Source: Anticarsia gemmatalis (taxonomy: Eukaryota > Arthropoda > Insecta > Lepidoptera > Erebidae). From it: DNA of 64,000 bases. Every line of letters starts with the position of its first letter. The first letter of the stretch is position 1. The stretch spans positions 5,669,501 to 5,733,500 of the forward strand of contig NC_134765.1 of NCBI RefSeq assembly GCF_050436995.1, read 5' to 3'. Under the pieces are notes generated by a model, which did not search any database, was not told the origin of the DNA, and worked only from the letters and a program-made list of their open reading frames with translations. Positions 1 to 12,300 of the stretch are shown in pieces. Both the position numbers and the translations under genes were made by a program.

Positions 1-1999
1 TAGCAATGTAAAATTGGTAATTTTATTGAAATGCACGCAAAAGACATCGCGTGTATTTGCGCGTACTTAAGTTCCGTCCGGTAACATGCAAATGTACACT
101 TTGATGTTATGCATATTGGCCATTATTTTTTATTGAAGAAATTCATGTTGCTCTCTTATTATGCAGAACAAAACTCATGTCTGTTCCGTATTGTTAGAAC
201 ATTAGTTAAAAGGGACTACTTTACTTGCATAATCCTAGAGACATAGCCATATGATAATATGGTTTTTCTCTGTTTTCTTCAATAGTAAGATAACTCGTAT
301 TTTCATGTATTTTAGTTATTCAAACTATTGTTTACAAAAGCGAATTCGTCTCAATAAAAGTAGAGCTTCTTTACTTGCGATTTAAATCAGTAATAATTTA
401 GCACAGTGTATCTTTAATAAATATTGTCTGAGATTTATTTTACGATTAGCCGTTCTTAGTTTATTTTTATTTGAATATTATTGAAAAAGTTAATGCATTT
501 TAAAGTGCATCAGTTATTTTACGAACGTATCGTAAAAATGCGTGGAATTTTGTTACCTTAAGTCGTTGACCGACATGTACAAATTCAGACCCCGCTTTTA
601 TTTACAAACACACATTGTTATGTAAATAATTACCTGAACAAAATCCTTTTTTTGTAAACAAACGCGTGACAAATATCAAAATCGTGCTTGTTTGCTATTG
701 TTCACACAACGGTAATTCTTTAAATAGAATTGTGTTTCTAGTATTCTAAAGACATAACAAAAATTAGATATGACCTAAATATTCAGAATGACGCATTACG
801 TTTGTTTAATGAGATATTATAGTACCTTTCATTAACAGTCTCCCACTGACTGAAATTACGGCTTGTATTACAATTTTAATATTTTTATAAATATCATTCC
901 TCTAGATTTGAAATCTTGAGTTATGACGACTTCATTATCTGTACCATCATTCAGCGTCCAGTCTTTAAATTGCGTGTAAAATATTAAATCTTTCTACGTC
1001 TATTAGTTTTCTACTCACGATATTTTATTATTATTCTCACGCAGTATTCGCAGTCATGTATTATGAAACACACCATATTCGTTTATCGCAGAGTTTAGTG
1101 TTAATGGGACCGCCTAAGTCATACTTGGACAAAGGCTTTTCACTTTCGGCCGGTGACCTTAGAGGTAGGATAACGACTCCTGGGGTGAACTCATCAGCTC
1201 CTTAGTATGCAGGAGGTTTGCCAGTTGTCGTATCGATGTATGCGCACACTCATCAGTAAGGCTGTGACAGCGCACGCGGAATTACGATATTATTTCATAC
1301 TTGACGAATTGTTCGCGGTTAACAATAAGAACATTTGAAATTAGCTCACATTTTCAAATGGATAGTAAAAACGTTAAATATAATGGACGGTCATCGTACG
1401 CGTTTTGAATGTGCATTGAATTATTACGTTAAAATAATAGACTAATATCGGAACAAAACCCGATTGTAGATTCAATCAAATCTTTACAATTAATGCGCAA
1501 TAAGCTTTACATTTGTGTGGTTTATAAAAAATACATAAAATAAGAAGAGAAGTTTTACAAAATCTGCACTAAATCGACAACGTCTACAATTCTACATAGT
1601 ATTTAATATTAATAAACTCATAATTAATAACAACTTGACATTTACATTTACAACAAGCAGGGGCAAATATTCCGTTTATTATCCACTAAACATTCTTTTG
1701 ACATTTCGTATCCAAAACTATGAATTTTGATGCGCCTATTACCCTAGCCCTTGGGCTATCAAACTGTTATAACTAAATACTTTTATGAATTCCGTTACAA
1801 TGTTAGAATATTGTGTGGAGGAAGGGCGCCGGGACATTCTTGACATTTAGTGAAGCCTTTGGCACTTTATTACTTCTCGGTAATTGAGGTTGGCACTTGA
1901 AGCGAATGTTAAGTAAGTAACAAAGCGATTATGGGGATCGTGTGATGCCTCCTTTATGGATCATTTTGCTATGATTAGAACTATTGTGTTCTGATATTA
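1..1999. other. No gene recognised; AT-rich upstream sequence
   Basis: No exon, RNA gene or clear repeat is seen, except the GC-richer tract at about 1095-1290 listed separately. It may be distal upstream sequence of Cht5 or part of a neighbouring gene outside the window. Confidence 0.6.
1095..1290 (+). other. GC-elevated tract with a 33-codon ORF, unknown
   Basis: This stretch is clearly more GC-rich than its surroundings. It holds an ORF (ATG 1104, TAG 1203-1205) with mixed, non-repetitive composition that starts MGPPKSYLDKGF, preceded by an acceptor-like ATCGCAG ending at 1091. It could be the last exon of an upstream gene, an old repeat or a regulatory tract. I do not recognise it. Confidence 0.2.
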
Positions 2000-2160
2000 G
2001 ACTGCCTCCGTGGCGCAGTGGTTTAGGTCGTTATTTGTGCGATCCACAAATAATTGTTTCGGGTCTGGTCGTGCTATGTGTCCGTTGTTTGTATGTTAAT
2101 TTGTAATAGTCCCCGCGATACAAGAGCAATTCTTAATGCAGGAGTTGTCTTTATAAAGAA
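2000..2160 (+). mobile_element. tRNA-derived SINE
   Basis: It starts CTGCCTCCGTGGCGCAGTGG, whose TGGCGCAGTGG part is an A-box-like tRNA promoter. A degenerate B-box region follows (about 2058-2072), then a non-tRNA body with CCCCGCGATACAAGAG and a TTTATAAAGAAAAG tail. This head is common in noctuid-type moth SINEs. It lies about 4.2 kb before the Cht5 start codon. Confidence 0.7.
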
Positions 2161-5100
2161 AAGAAATAGATATCAACTTGTTACCAAGACGGTTTTTGTG
2201 TTCAAAAAGCATTAAAGAATACAATACTTTCATTCGACTTGCAAATTGTTAATTACTTACACTAGCGAATTCTTTAAGGAACAAATAAAATCAAACGTTC
2301 CTCTACATCAGTCTGACTAAAAAGATTTAAACAGATTTTGATAAGGGATGACACGATAAGCTTCTAAAATCTGTGATGTTTGGTATACTATAAAAGTTAC
2401 AGAGCCTTTGTTACAATTTTAAATATACAAATGATTATGTGGTACCTAATTTAATATAGTATATGAATGAGAATCTTATAGAATTAGATAAACTAGGTCA
2501 AAGTTCGTTTAACGTTTCGATAAAGTGTTCGTTATTGTTCAAGCTTTTGTGCCTGAATACGTAAGTGATTATTGGAATACCTAGTAGCGAATTGTCCTCA
2601 AAGTACGTGGTCTGTTGCTCATACAAAATGATCGCGGGATTACCCTATATTTAAAGTAAATGCTTTGTTGTTTATACTTTCCCATAAACTGTACGTGCAG
2701 TGAAAATGTTCGCTTTATAATAGAAAGTTTCAGAGAATTGTATAATCATTCGGTCTAGACAAATTATAGCACTCCTTTAATTAGCTAGATTAATAAACTT
2801 CCAGCCGTCTACAGAAAATATGACAAATAAATATTGAACTTTTCATTATGGAACTTTTGTACGACCAAAATGACTAATTTTCTCTGTGAGTCAGGAGCCG
2901 TGATTTGCGATTTGCATTGCTGATGGACTTCGACGTTTGAGTTTAACAGATGTTCAACCGGTTCTTTATTGTTTTCAGAATAAACACCGAACACCCGTGT
3001 CAACCAAATATTAATGTATATCTTTCTAATGTATTTTGGTGACTGTTGATCGACAATAATGTATCTGATTTAATGCGAATAGCAGAGATATTTCGGGTGT
3101 GATTCTACTTATTATAAAACTTTCTTGAATTAACTTGCGATTTTTTTGTTTCAATAAGAAAAGCCAAAAATGTAATATTACGCGTAAGATTTGAAATATG
3201 TTTATATTGACACTAAAAAGTGTTGTTTTAAAATGTTTTGTTCTATTTGCTGTTACAATAACCGGTAGAAAATGATAATTTTCGGAGAGTTCTTAAATCT
3301 CAGATGCAGGTGTATGATAATAAAACGTGGTTATTTATGATCTCTTTGTTTACACTGTGTAAAAGAATGTCAACACATCGCATCATATGTAAAGCAAAGG
3401 TGCAAATGAGATTTAAAACGGTGATCTTATTCTATTCAGTCACACGATTCTTGTGTAGAATACTAATTCGTCGATAATTACAGTTGGTTTACATTTACAT
3501 AGTAAAATGTAATAAACCTAGCGGTGTTCGCGGTGTCTATGTCGATTGAAACCGAAACCTAAAGTTCATGTAACACATTTTATATGAGATAAAGGGTTAG
3601 GAACGTGAACGAAGAGTCTCAAATAATATCAAGGCTACGCCTTTATGCTATTGCGACAGCTTTTGTTGTAGCTAAATACCAAATTCCTTTACAAATTCTA
3701 GAAGATTTGTGGGTGTAGTGCTATGTTTATTTTTACTACGACTTACAATATCTGCTAAGAGCTTAGAAACATCGTCTTGTCTCTCTTTTAAATCCATTGA
3801 TGGTTTTAGGTTTTTTTTTTAATATCTGGTTGTGTTTCAGTCAGTGATTTTTCCTATAGTTCTAAATAGGTATACGCGGTTTGTTGTATATCTTCGTACT
3901 TATGCGGAAAAATGATTACATTATACATATCATTTGCAGCAGTGACCATCAAACATCATGCCCTTGTTCGTGAAAATTACAACATGCGGCCATATCATTA
4001 TAAAGACTCGATTATTCCTTGAACAAATAATTCCTCGAAGATCTTATTCCAGTTTCACAAAAACAACAATACTGCTGCACAATTGACGCTCCACTTATAA
4101 AACTTTTACTTTATAGAAACGGTACAAACGATGATCGGTAAAAACTAAGAAACTTTCAGTTGTCTATAGCAATGTATTGTGAGTTAAGTAGGTATCAGTT
4201 AAGCCTAGTTGTGACAATGAGAGGTGGTTGGTAGGTCAGTGGGCGAGTACACGGGTACACGAGTAAGCGAGCTCAGCATCGACACATCTAGAGCGCTAGG
4301 TCCCGTTACTACACGCAATAAGTGCCGTGACAGATTGCGTTCAGCCGGCTGGGTAATACTCCTTATTACTTATGCATTGAATATAGGAATGGTTCATGGA
4401 TAAACGGCTTAAATATCTTAAACAGTATTTTGCCTTTATCTGCTGATTAATCTTCTATTATCGGTAAATCATCGCTTGATTTCTGACCAAAAGAGAACTT
4501 TGTGATATCCATAAAAATGTTGTTAAGAAACGTTCGTGGTTTGTTAGTTTTATTAAAACTTTTTTTAAAATATTTGAGCTATGTGTGATTGGAGCGTTAG
4601 ACAGTAAACTCGAAAACTCTCGACAATCTCACTCGCATCTCACCTAACTTTGTTTACAAGACATCGATTATTATTGACGCTCTCATATGCCTATGCTAGA
4701 GTCCTGTTTTACTCTGTCACACTTACATACCAAGTAGTGACATACTGAGATAGTATAGTTTAGTTCTCTCTTTCATCTTGTCGTAGGTATACTCAATCAG
4801 ACAGATTTAATTTATTCGTCGAATAAATTACAATTCTTAATACTTTATTTTTTTCAAAACAGGATAATCTTGTCGATATTAGTCAGCTGTTTACTCACGT
4901 TCATATTTCACGTTATAAATTATAATAATATGCAGTGCAAAGTTGAAAGAAAATGCCAAATGTGATGTTAACTCGTTTTTCTTGAAAACTAATTAATTCA
5001 GAACCAAAATGAAATACTCATTTACCGTATATCGATATCATAATCATATTGCTTATACATCTTACAGACTACAATGAAACTCGAATTAGATCTGAAATCC

Positions 5101-6065
5101 CGTCTTTATTACTGCTCTTTGATTGCAAATATAATATACCATCTATCTATACTTACTATATATCTACTTTGTGTATAAAGAACGTCGTAAATTATTACTT
5201 ACGATATAATAAAATGCATAAGAAACACAAGGTGACATTTAAATCATATATGTAAAGAAAGTTATAGACTTCCAACATTAGCGGCGACCGCAAATCCCGC
5301 AAACTTATAACATTTTCTCTTACTAACTACTTGATAGTTAAATATAGAAAATGAAAAGTCAATACAAAGTATCTTCAATATCTCTAGAACTAAGTGAACT
5401 GTATAATTAGACGTGGAATGTGGACGGTAACTGGAGTCCGTTAGCCGTATGCTATTCCCGCTTGATACTCGAACACCATGGGAAATGAATAACTGTGCCT
5501 ACCACTTACTTATTACAAGTTAGCTTTACAACTAGAAGTCTATTTTAATCTTTACTAGCTTTTACCCTCGACTCTGTCTACGTATATCCAATTATTAATC
5601 ATAAATTGAAAATTTCTATAAGTGGCTCTAGAAAATAACTATGTACGTATTTTAAAATGGGAAAACTAGGTATGCAGTTTAGCAGCTGTATTGAAACTTA
5701 CGTAAACTCTAGTTCCTATAAATAAATGTTATTACCGGGTGTATATTAAGTTATTTAATATTTAGTTTTTCTGGTAACGAGCAACTGGTAAAATCAGCTA
5801 AATAAATATTTTTTGGAAATTTTTGACATATCTTTATATAAATTGTCTGTTTTCACTATCAATGTCATGTTGTGCAAATATTTAAATAATTTGACGACTT
5901 TTGATACGTGGACAGGTAAATGGATATTTCCTATGTGACCATCTGTTTTTGAATATTACAAGTACTTAATATGTATTGAATTGATTGGAAAATTCGGAAA
6001 GTAGCATAATAATTAATAACTATTGCTTTCAATTTAAGCCTTTTTGTATTCATTTTACTACAATA
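2161..6065. other. Cht5 upstream region, no exon recognised
   Basis: AT-rich sequence that presumably contains the Cht5 promoter and a non-coding leader exon, neither of which I can place. The best candidate is the GC-richer stretch 4198-4355, just after an arthropod-type initiator TCAGTT at 4195-4200. It contains an AGGTCA nuclear-receptor half-site at 4233-4238, of interest because group I chitinases are induced by ecdysone. I do not see a complete ecdysone element. Confidence 0.4.
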
Positions 6066-6268
6066 ATAGCGGCGGGCTTCGCCCCAATTAAACAGTTATT
6101 TTACAAAATACTTTTACATATAACTTCCTCTTGAATAACCCTATCTATTAAGAAAAAACTGCATCAACTGCGTCAAGTCCGTGCGCAGTTTAAAGGCTCT
6201 AAGCATACATACATACAGACATAGGGACAGACGCGTAAACGACTTTGCTTTATACTATTATTATGTAG
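6066..6268 (+). mobile_element. Degenerate moth interspersed repeat just upstream of Cht5 ATG
   Basis: GGCGGGCTTCGCCCC, then AACTTCCTCTTGAATAACCC, TATCTATTAAGAAAAAACTG and a run ending CATAGGGACAGACG...CGACTTTGCTTTATACTATT. This order matches a very common moth repeat whose 3' end reads 'gacagacagcgggaagcgactttgttttatac'. The class is uncertain (LINE tail or Helitron-like). It ends about 60 bp before the start codon, inside the probable leader intron. Confidence 0.6.
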
Positions 6269-6299
6269 CGATTCTGTTTTAATTCTACTGTTATTGAAT

Positions 6300-6320
6300 T
6301 TTTTTAATTTATTGTCGTAG
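6300..6320 (+). promoter_or_regulatory. Probable 3' splice site of a 5' UTR intron
   Basis: A run of T followed by AATTTATTGTCGTAG, then GTTCAAA and the Cht5 ATG. A T-rich tract ending in TAG eight bases before the start suggests that the coding exon begins at about 6321 and that the promoter is separated from the ATG by an intron. Confidence 0.5.
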
Positions 6321-6327
6321 GTTCAAA

Positions 6328-6385
6328 ATGCGAGCGATACTAGCGACGTTGGCCGTCCTGGCGGTCTTCACGACTGCAATCGAAG
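6328..6385 (+). CDS. Cht5: Cht5 exon 1 (signal peptide)
   Basis: Encodes residues 1-19 plus the first base of codon 20. The peptide starts MRAILATLAVLAVF, a short basic start followed by a hydrophobic core typical of a secretory signal. The donor is GTGAGT at 6386 (phase 1). A sequence resembling a 3' splice site (T-rich tract then TCGTAG, ending at about 6320) lies 8 bases before the ATG, so a non-coding leader exon probably exists further upstream. Confidence 0.93.
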
Positions 6386-9300
6386 GTGAGTCATGTCTAC
6401 AAACTAGGTCTACGAACATTTACCAATACTTAGATGTCTTTTCAATTAGTCACAATGGTTACAGGATACCTAATATGAAAAATGTTAACGAAGCTTTATG
6501 AATCACATTGCACAGATTACAAATAAGTTGGAATAGGGAAAGCCTACCTTTTCGCAGTAAAAAATATAATAGTACCGTGTTGGAGAAAAACTTAATGTTC
6601 CTTCGCTTTTGTAGAAAAACAGCGAAATGCTAGAAAGTTATAATATTCTTAGGTTCAAGTTAATATACATATGTATCTATGGGCAGTTTAGCCCGTAACG
6701 AATGTTTTGAATTTGACACTACTTAAAGCGAATAAAAACAAATACAAAATATATCTTTTCGTATGTTTTTTAGATTTATATTTTGAATTTGTATGACTAC
6801 GTTAATAAAAATTGTTGACAAAGTCAGAAGAATACATGAAACTCGATACAAATGGTGGACATAAATCAATTGCGATTAACTACGATTCCCGAGCAAGTTT
6901 GAGCTTAACTCCGCTTATCCAACATTGCAACTATCATACGAACCCGCTTGTAGTCGTAGCCGTTCATAATTTATTACTGTAAATGTGTTTCTACATTACG
7001 TTACTTGAAAATCTAATTATAATTGAATTAGTCTAGCGTTTAACGTAAGAAGTGCCTTTAATATGTTTTCTTGGGATAGTTTCATGACTACATTTGAATG
7101 AAAGACTTTGCAGCTGCATTTAGTATAGGCTACATTCAAGATAGTCTTTGAAAAGACTACCATGGTGATAAATGACTGGCCTTAAAACGGTTTCCTCTTA
7201 GTGACTGATAATACATAGATACCATAATGTCGAAAATCAATCTATGCAGAACTTGTACCATTGAAATTTTATGGAGCAGTAAGATAAGAATAACTCTCAC
7301 TTCTATTGCTATTAATTGCTTATCTGCTTTCTTCTAGCGGACAGCAAAGCGCGCATAGTATGCTACTTCAGCAACTGGGCGGTGTACCGACCAGGCGTCG
7401 GTCGATACGGCATCGAAGACATCCCTGTGGATCTCTGCACACACATCATCTACTCATTCATCGGTGTCACTGAGAAAGACAACAAAGTACTCATTATTGA
7501 TCCCGAGGTAAGATCTTGTCATTTTAGTGGCAATTTATTCACATTTCAGTCTAGGTATTCTTCCCTGTCAAGATGATAAATGCTGTTTCAATGTTAAGTT
7601 AAACGCTTGTTTTTCAAAAGATTACATTTCGTTAGAATCTTGTTACAAAAGTATTGCTTTCTCAGAAATTGTTCCTTCCGTAGAATTACAAATTAGTTCC
7701 GAATTTCGCAAAATACTATCAATTTGTACATCACTCGATTTATCAACTGTTTTATTACACCAAGAAAAAAGTATCGAGCTTATTTCATAATATATTTTCA
7801 ACAGTTGGATGTAGAAAAGAATGGGTTCAGCAACTTCACGGCTCTTCGTAAGACGCACCCCAATGTCAAGTTCATGGTGGCCGTGGGAGGGTGGGCCGAG
7901 GGTGGCTCCAAGTACTCACACATGGTCGCACAGAAACAGTCCCGAATGAGCTTCGTGCATAGCGTCGTTGGTAAGTAGCAACATATTTATCCATGAGTTT
8001 AAGTTTTACGAGCCGTCTAATCGACAAAAATAAATATCATGTTCCACTAAACGGTAAAATCTACCAAAAAAGCGATCTAGACTAAATTCTAGCGAAAGTT
8101 ACTGATGACACGTATTCTGTTATAGATTGAAACCCCTAAACAAAGCAGTTTGGAACAATAGTGGTGAAATGTGGTAAATGATATATACGTGATGTCATAA
8201 CAAACCAACAAGCCATAAATTATGAGCCTCTGTGTTGCTTGGAATATATTTCCTCTTATGACATTCCTAAGTATAGTTCAGCATAAGACCGCTTTCCAAT
8301 AAACGCAAAGGAAATATCTGTATTCATTCAAAGAATGAAAGAAGTTCACGCTTACTGTGAACTTTGCTTTGAGCTATGAAACCGGAAATATTTAACCAAG
8401 AAAAATCCATAGATCCAGTGATTCTATATTTCTAGAAACAAGGTACAATAAAGCTATTATATACGTGTATTTGGTTTCAAGTTTCGCGAGAGCAAGAGTT
8501 CAGCAAACTACTTGTTGCAAAGCGAAACATTTTGTTTATCTTTGTTCACGTAACATTTACTGAGATTGTCTTATTAAATAGCGGTGAGGCAAATTGTATC
8601 AAGGGACTTGATATTCAATCTATTTTTCAATTTTCGCGTAACATCTCTCGAAGTAAGTAAACAAATAAATATATATTCTCGTGCGGCACATGAGTAAATA
8701 ATTTTTGTCAAAATATCAATATCTCGTCACAAGAGGTTTCTCAAATTTTCAACATAAATCGTGTTTCGTGTTTTTGCTTGTATCAAGTTCATTCGACGAT
8801 TTTCTGTTTAGAGAGTATGTTCGGGCCTCCGTGACGAGTACAGTGTGAGAGTTTTCAATTTATTATGAAACGGACCGCGGGTAGGAGGGGAGAAATTAAT
8901 TAATAAAATGAAAAATAGCACGGCTTTAATTAATGATGTGGAAATGTGCACCCCACATACTTTGTGCGACCTCACTTTGAGTTTTATAGACTGTACCTAA
9001 CGTTGTACCTACTAGTTTTACTAGTCACTCGAATTTATTTCAACGTTTTTGTACAAATGCGGGGTTAAAAGAAAGTTATTTGGTAAATGTACTAGAATTG
9101 AAAAGGGGTATATTTAGGAGAGTCGGTCATGTAGAAAGGATGAGTGAAAGGCGATTAATGAGAAAGATTTATCGCCTGAAAGCGTAGGGATACCTATGTA
9201 GTACAAACTAGACGCGAGACTAGACTAACCATTGTTGGTACACTTAGAAAATTGCTCGAGTAGAAGCCTCGATAAACTTACTAAAGAAATGTTCATGTTT

Positions 9301-12300
9301 AAGAACGAAACTATTACTTGCAATACTTAAAAACTAGTTTTTAAGCGAAAGCAACGAAACAGTAGCTACTAACTTAATTTTACAATGTTCTTTTGACCGT
9401 TATAAATTATTTGTTGCAATTGATCGACGCCTCGAGTAAATTCGTTGGTAATTTCTTTAGATTTCATGAAGAAATACGATTTTGACGGTTTGGATCTTGA
9501 CTGGGAGTACCCTGGCGCGGCTGACCGTGGCGGTTCCTTCTCTGATAAGGATCGCTTCCTCTACTGGGTGCAGGAACTCAGGAGAGCCTTCATCAGGGTT
9601 GGCAAAGGATGGGAGCTCACCGCCGCTGTACCTCTTGCTAACTTCAGGTTGATGGAAGGATACCATGTGCCTGAACTTTGCCAGTAAGTGACTTCTAAAA
9701 ATTAAAGATATTTTGTTAGTTTAATGTTAAAATTGAGCTCTTAAAATAGGGAACTATTACAAATGTTCACCCATATACTTAGTAAACTTACTTAAGTAGT
9801 TCAACAGTATCAAAATTGGTCTCATTTTAATGATCAACTTTGAAAATAAAAAGAATAAAATCGATAAATCTAACTGCGTATTCTGTAATGTCAATAAATG
9901 CAGTTGTAGTTACAACAAAAATAGCTTCTAAAACATTTGTTCCACATTTCTCAAAGACAAAGAGGTCAGAAAGTTTAAACGTTTTCTCACTTTAAACTTT
10001 CACATACGTCATTATGTCACGGGTGAAAACTAAATAAAATAGAGTTTAAACTTTGTTGGATGGTGGTAAGAGCTATGTTACTTGCAGGGAGTTGGATGCT
10101 ATTCACGTGATGTCGTACGATCTGCGCGGCAACTGGGCTGGCTTCGCTGATGTGCACTCACCTTTGTACAAGCGTCCTCATGACCAGTGGGCTTATGAGA
10201 AACTCAACGTTGTAAGTCAACAGTTACTTATTTTAAGCAAATACTACTGAATAGATTAAAATGAAATTTAGCACTATACAGTCCACTGAATAATAAAACG
10301 TTTTTATGGGAATATCATATAGGATAGGTACTCTTAATTACTAGAAGCGTTTTTACGTGGTCGGAGTCGCGGTCTGACTAATCCTATCATATATCTATTA
10401 TTCCTCAAATGAAACTGTCTTAATATATGTATAAGTCGTATATATTGTAACCACTTGGTTTCGTTGGTTTCTGTATGATGAAAATGAATGATTACAACAA
10501 AACAATTAATAAAGCGTACTAGCTATTAAATTATTAAAATGTAATGAAAACACAAGTTCCAATTAGATCCTATTCATATAATTACGGCTCACCAAATAAA
10601 CATCATTCATACAAACTAATTAATTGGTCCATAATCATGGTTACAGTTAGTTTTATTTAATTTTACTAGAATTCAGATTTTAGTTTACGCTTTGCATTTT
10701 ATTACTGTCACTGCAATTTTAATACTTAAACAGATAAAAATATGTACATATTGTAAAGTTCAACAAAACCCAGATCTGGTTCCAATTCTTCGTCAATCAA
10801 AAACGCACCTTATTTCTTTAACATTTCATTTCAATTTTTTTTTGTGTCCAGAACGATGGTCTTGCTCTCTGGGAAGAGAAGGGTTGTCCTACCAACAAGC
10901 TGGTGGTCGGTATTCCGTTCTACGGTCGTTCATTCACTCTGTCAGCTGGTAACAACAACTATGGACTTGGTACCTTCATCAACAAGGAGGCTGGAGGCGG
11001 CGACCCTGCACCTTACACCAATGCTACCGGATTCTGGGCTTATTATGAGGTATGGAAGAATTTAATTGAACTAGCTTATATGTATTCGTGACTACGACTT
11101 CCCAAACCAGAGTGGTAAATAGGTATACGTAAGTACTACACGGCAGAGCTCCTGTTAGGTTCCAAGTGATCGATTGAAAGCTCCTAACTTGACAGTACTA
11201 TATATCCATATTTGTCAAATAATCATAATTAAAGGAAAAGAAACCTTATAATTATGTAGTCTAGAAAAAATGAAAGCTCTAAATTAGGGGTAGTTGAAGC
11301 AACAGGTAAACGGTTTAATTGTACATTTAAAGACGTAATAGTAGTGTTTCCTTGACGTCGCTATGCATAAAACCCAATTGGGGCTATCATGTATGAGTAT
11401 GAAACCACAACCACAACCAGAAAAGTTTGTCAAAGTTTCCTGTTCGCTCAAAAATACGTTTGAGTGTACTTTATTGAGAGGTTATTCACATCTTGAGTCA
11501 TAGACTTAGCAAACCCATTTTATATGATATTTACTGAGTTTTATTTTTACAGATTTGTACCGAAGTTGACAAAGACGGCAGTGGCTGGACCAAAAAATGG
11601 GACGACGCTGGCAAATGTCCCTACGCCTACAAAGGCACCCAATGGGTTGGTTACGAAGACCCCAAGAGTGTGGAGATCAAGATGAACTGGATCAAGGAGA
11701 AGGGCTACCTCGGTGCCATGACCTGGGCTATTGACATGGATGACTTCAAAGGTCTTTGCGGCGAAGAGAACCCTCTCATCAAGCTGTTACACAAACACAT
11801 GAGCACTTACACCGTACCTCCTCCCAAGACTGGAAATACTACTCCTACGGTAAGAGTAAAAACGTATAGTTATTATTAGTGTTGGCAATTTTTAAGTGGT
11901 TTACAATTAGTCTAGATCACGCGATACATGTTACGTGAATGTTGGCATTATGTTTTACTTTTCTTCGCTTAGAATTGACGTTTACCTACTCAACAACGTT
12001 ATTTTTTAAAATAATAATAATGGTAATTTGTAGCCCAGTCTGAATGTTTTGCTTTAAAAGAAACTATTTCTGCACTTTTCAAACCATATTTCATTATTAC
12101 GCAATAAAATAAATCGAACTCAATATTGTGTAACGTTACTTCCGAATTTTCTCACCAATTTTATTTCCGAAATCGTAAATACTGTTTACTAATAAACTTT
12201 CTGACAGCTCAAACGAAATAGACACGCGCGATAAATCGCTACAGAAACAAATGGATAGACCATTACTCATATTGATATAAATCTGCAGCCTGAATGGGCG

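Noticed and set aside
4233..4245. Possible ecdysone response element in the Cht5 upstream region
   Set aside because: Only the AGGTCA half is good; the second half (TGGGCG) does not fit an inverted repeat.
7316..7978. Several overlapping open frames
   Set aside because: They are Cht5 exons 2 and 3 extended into introns, or shifted-frame/antisense shadows of them.
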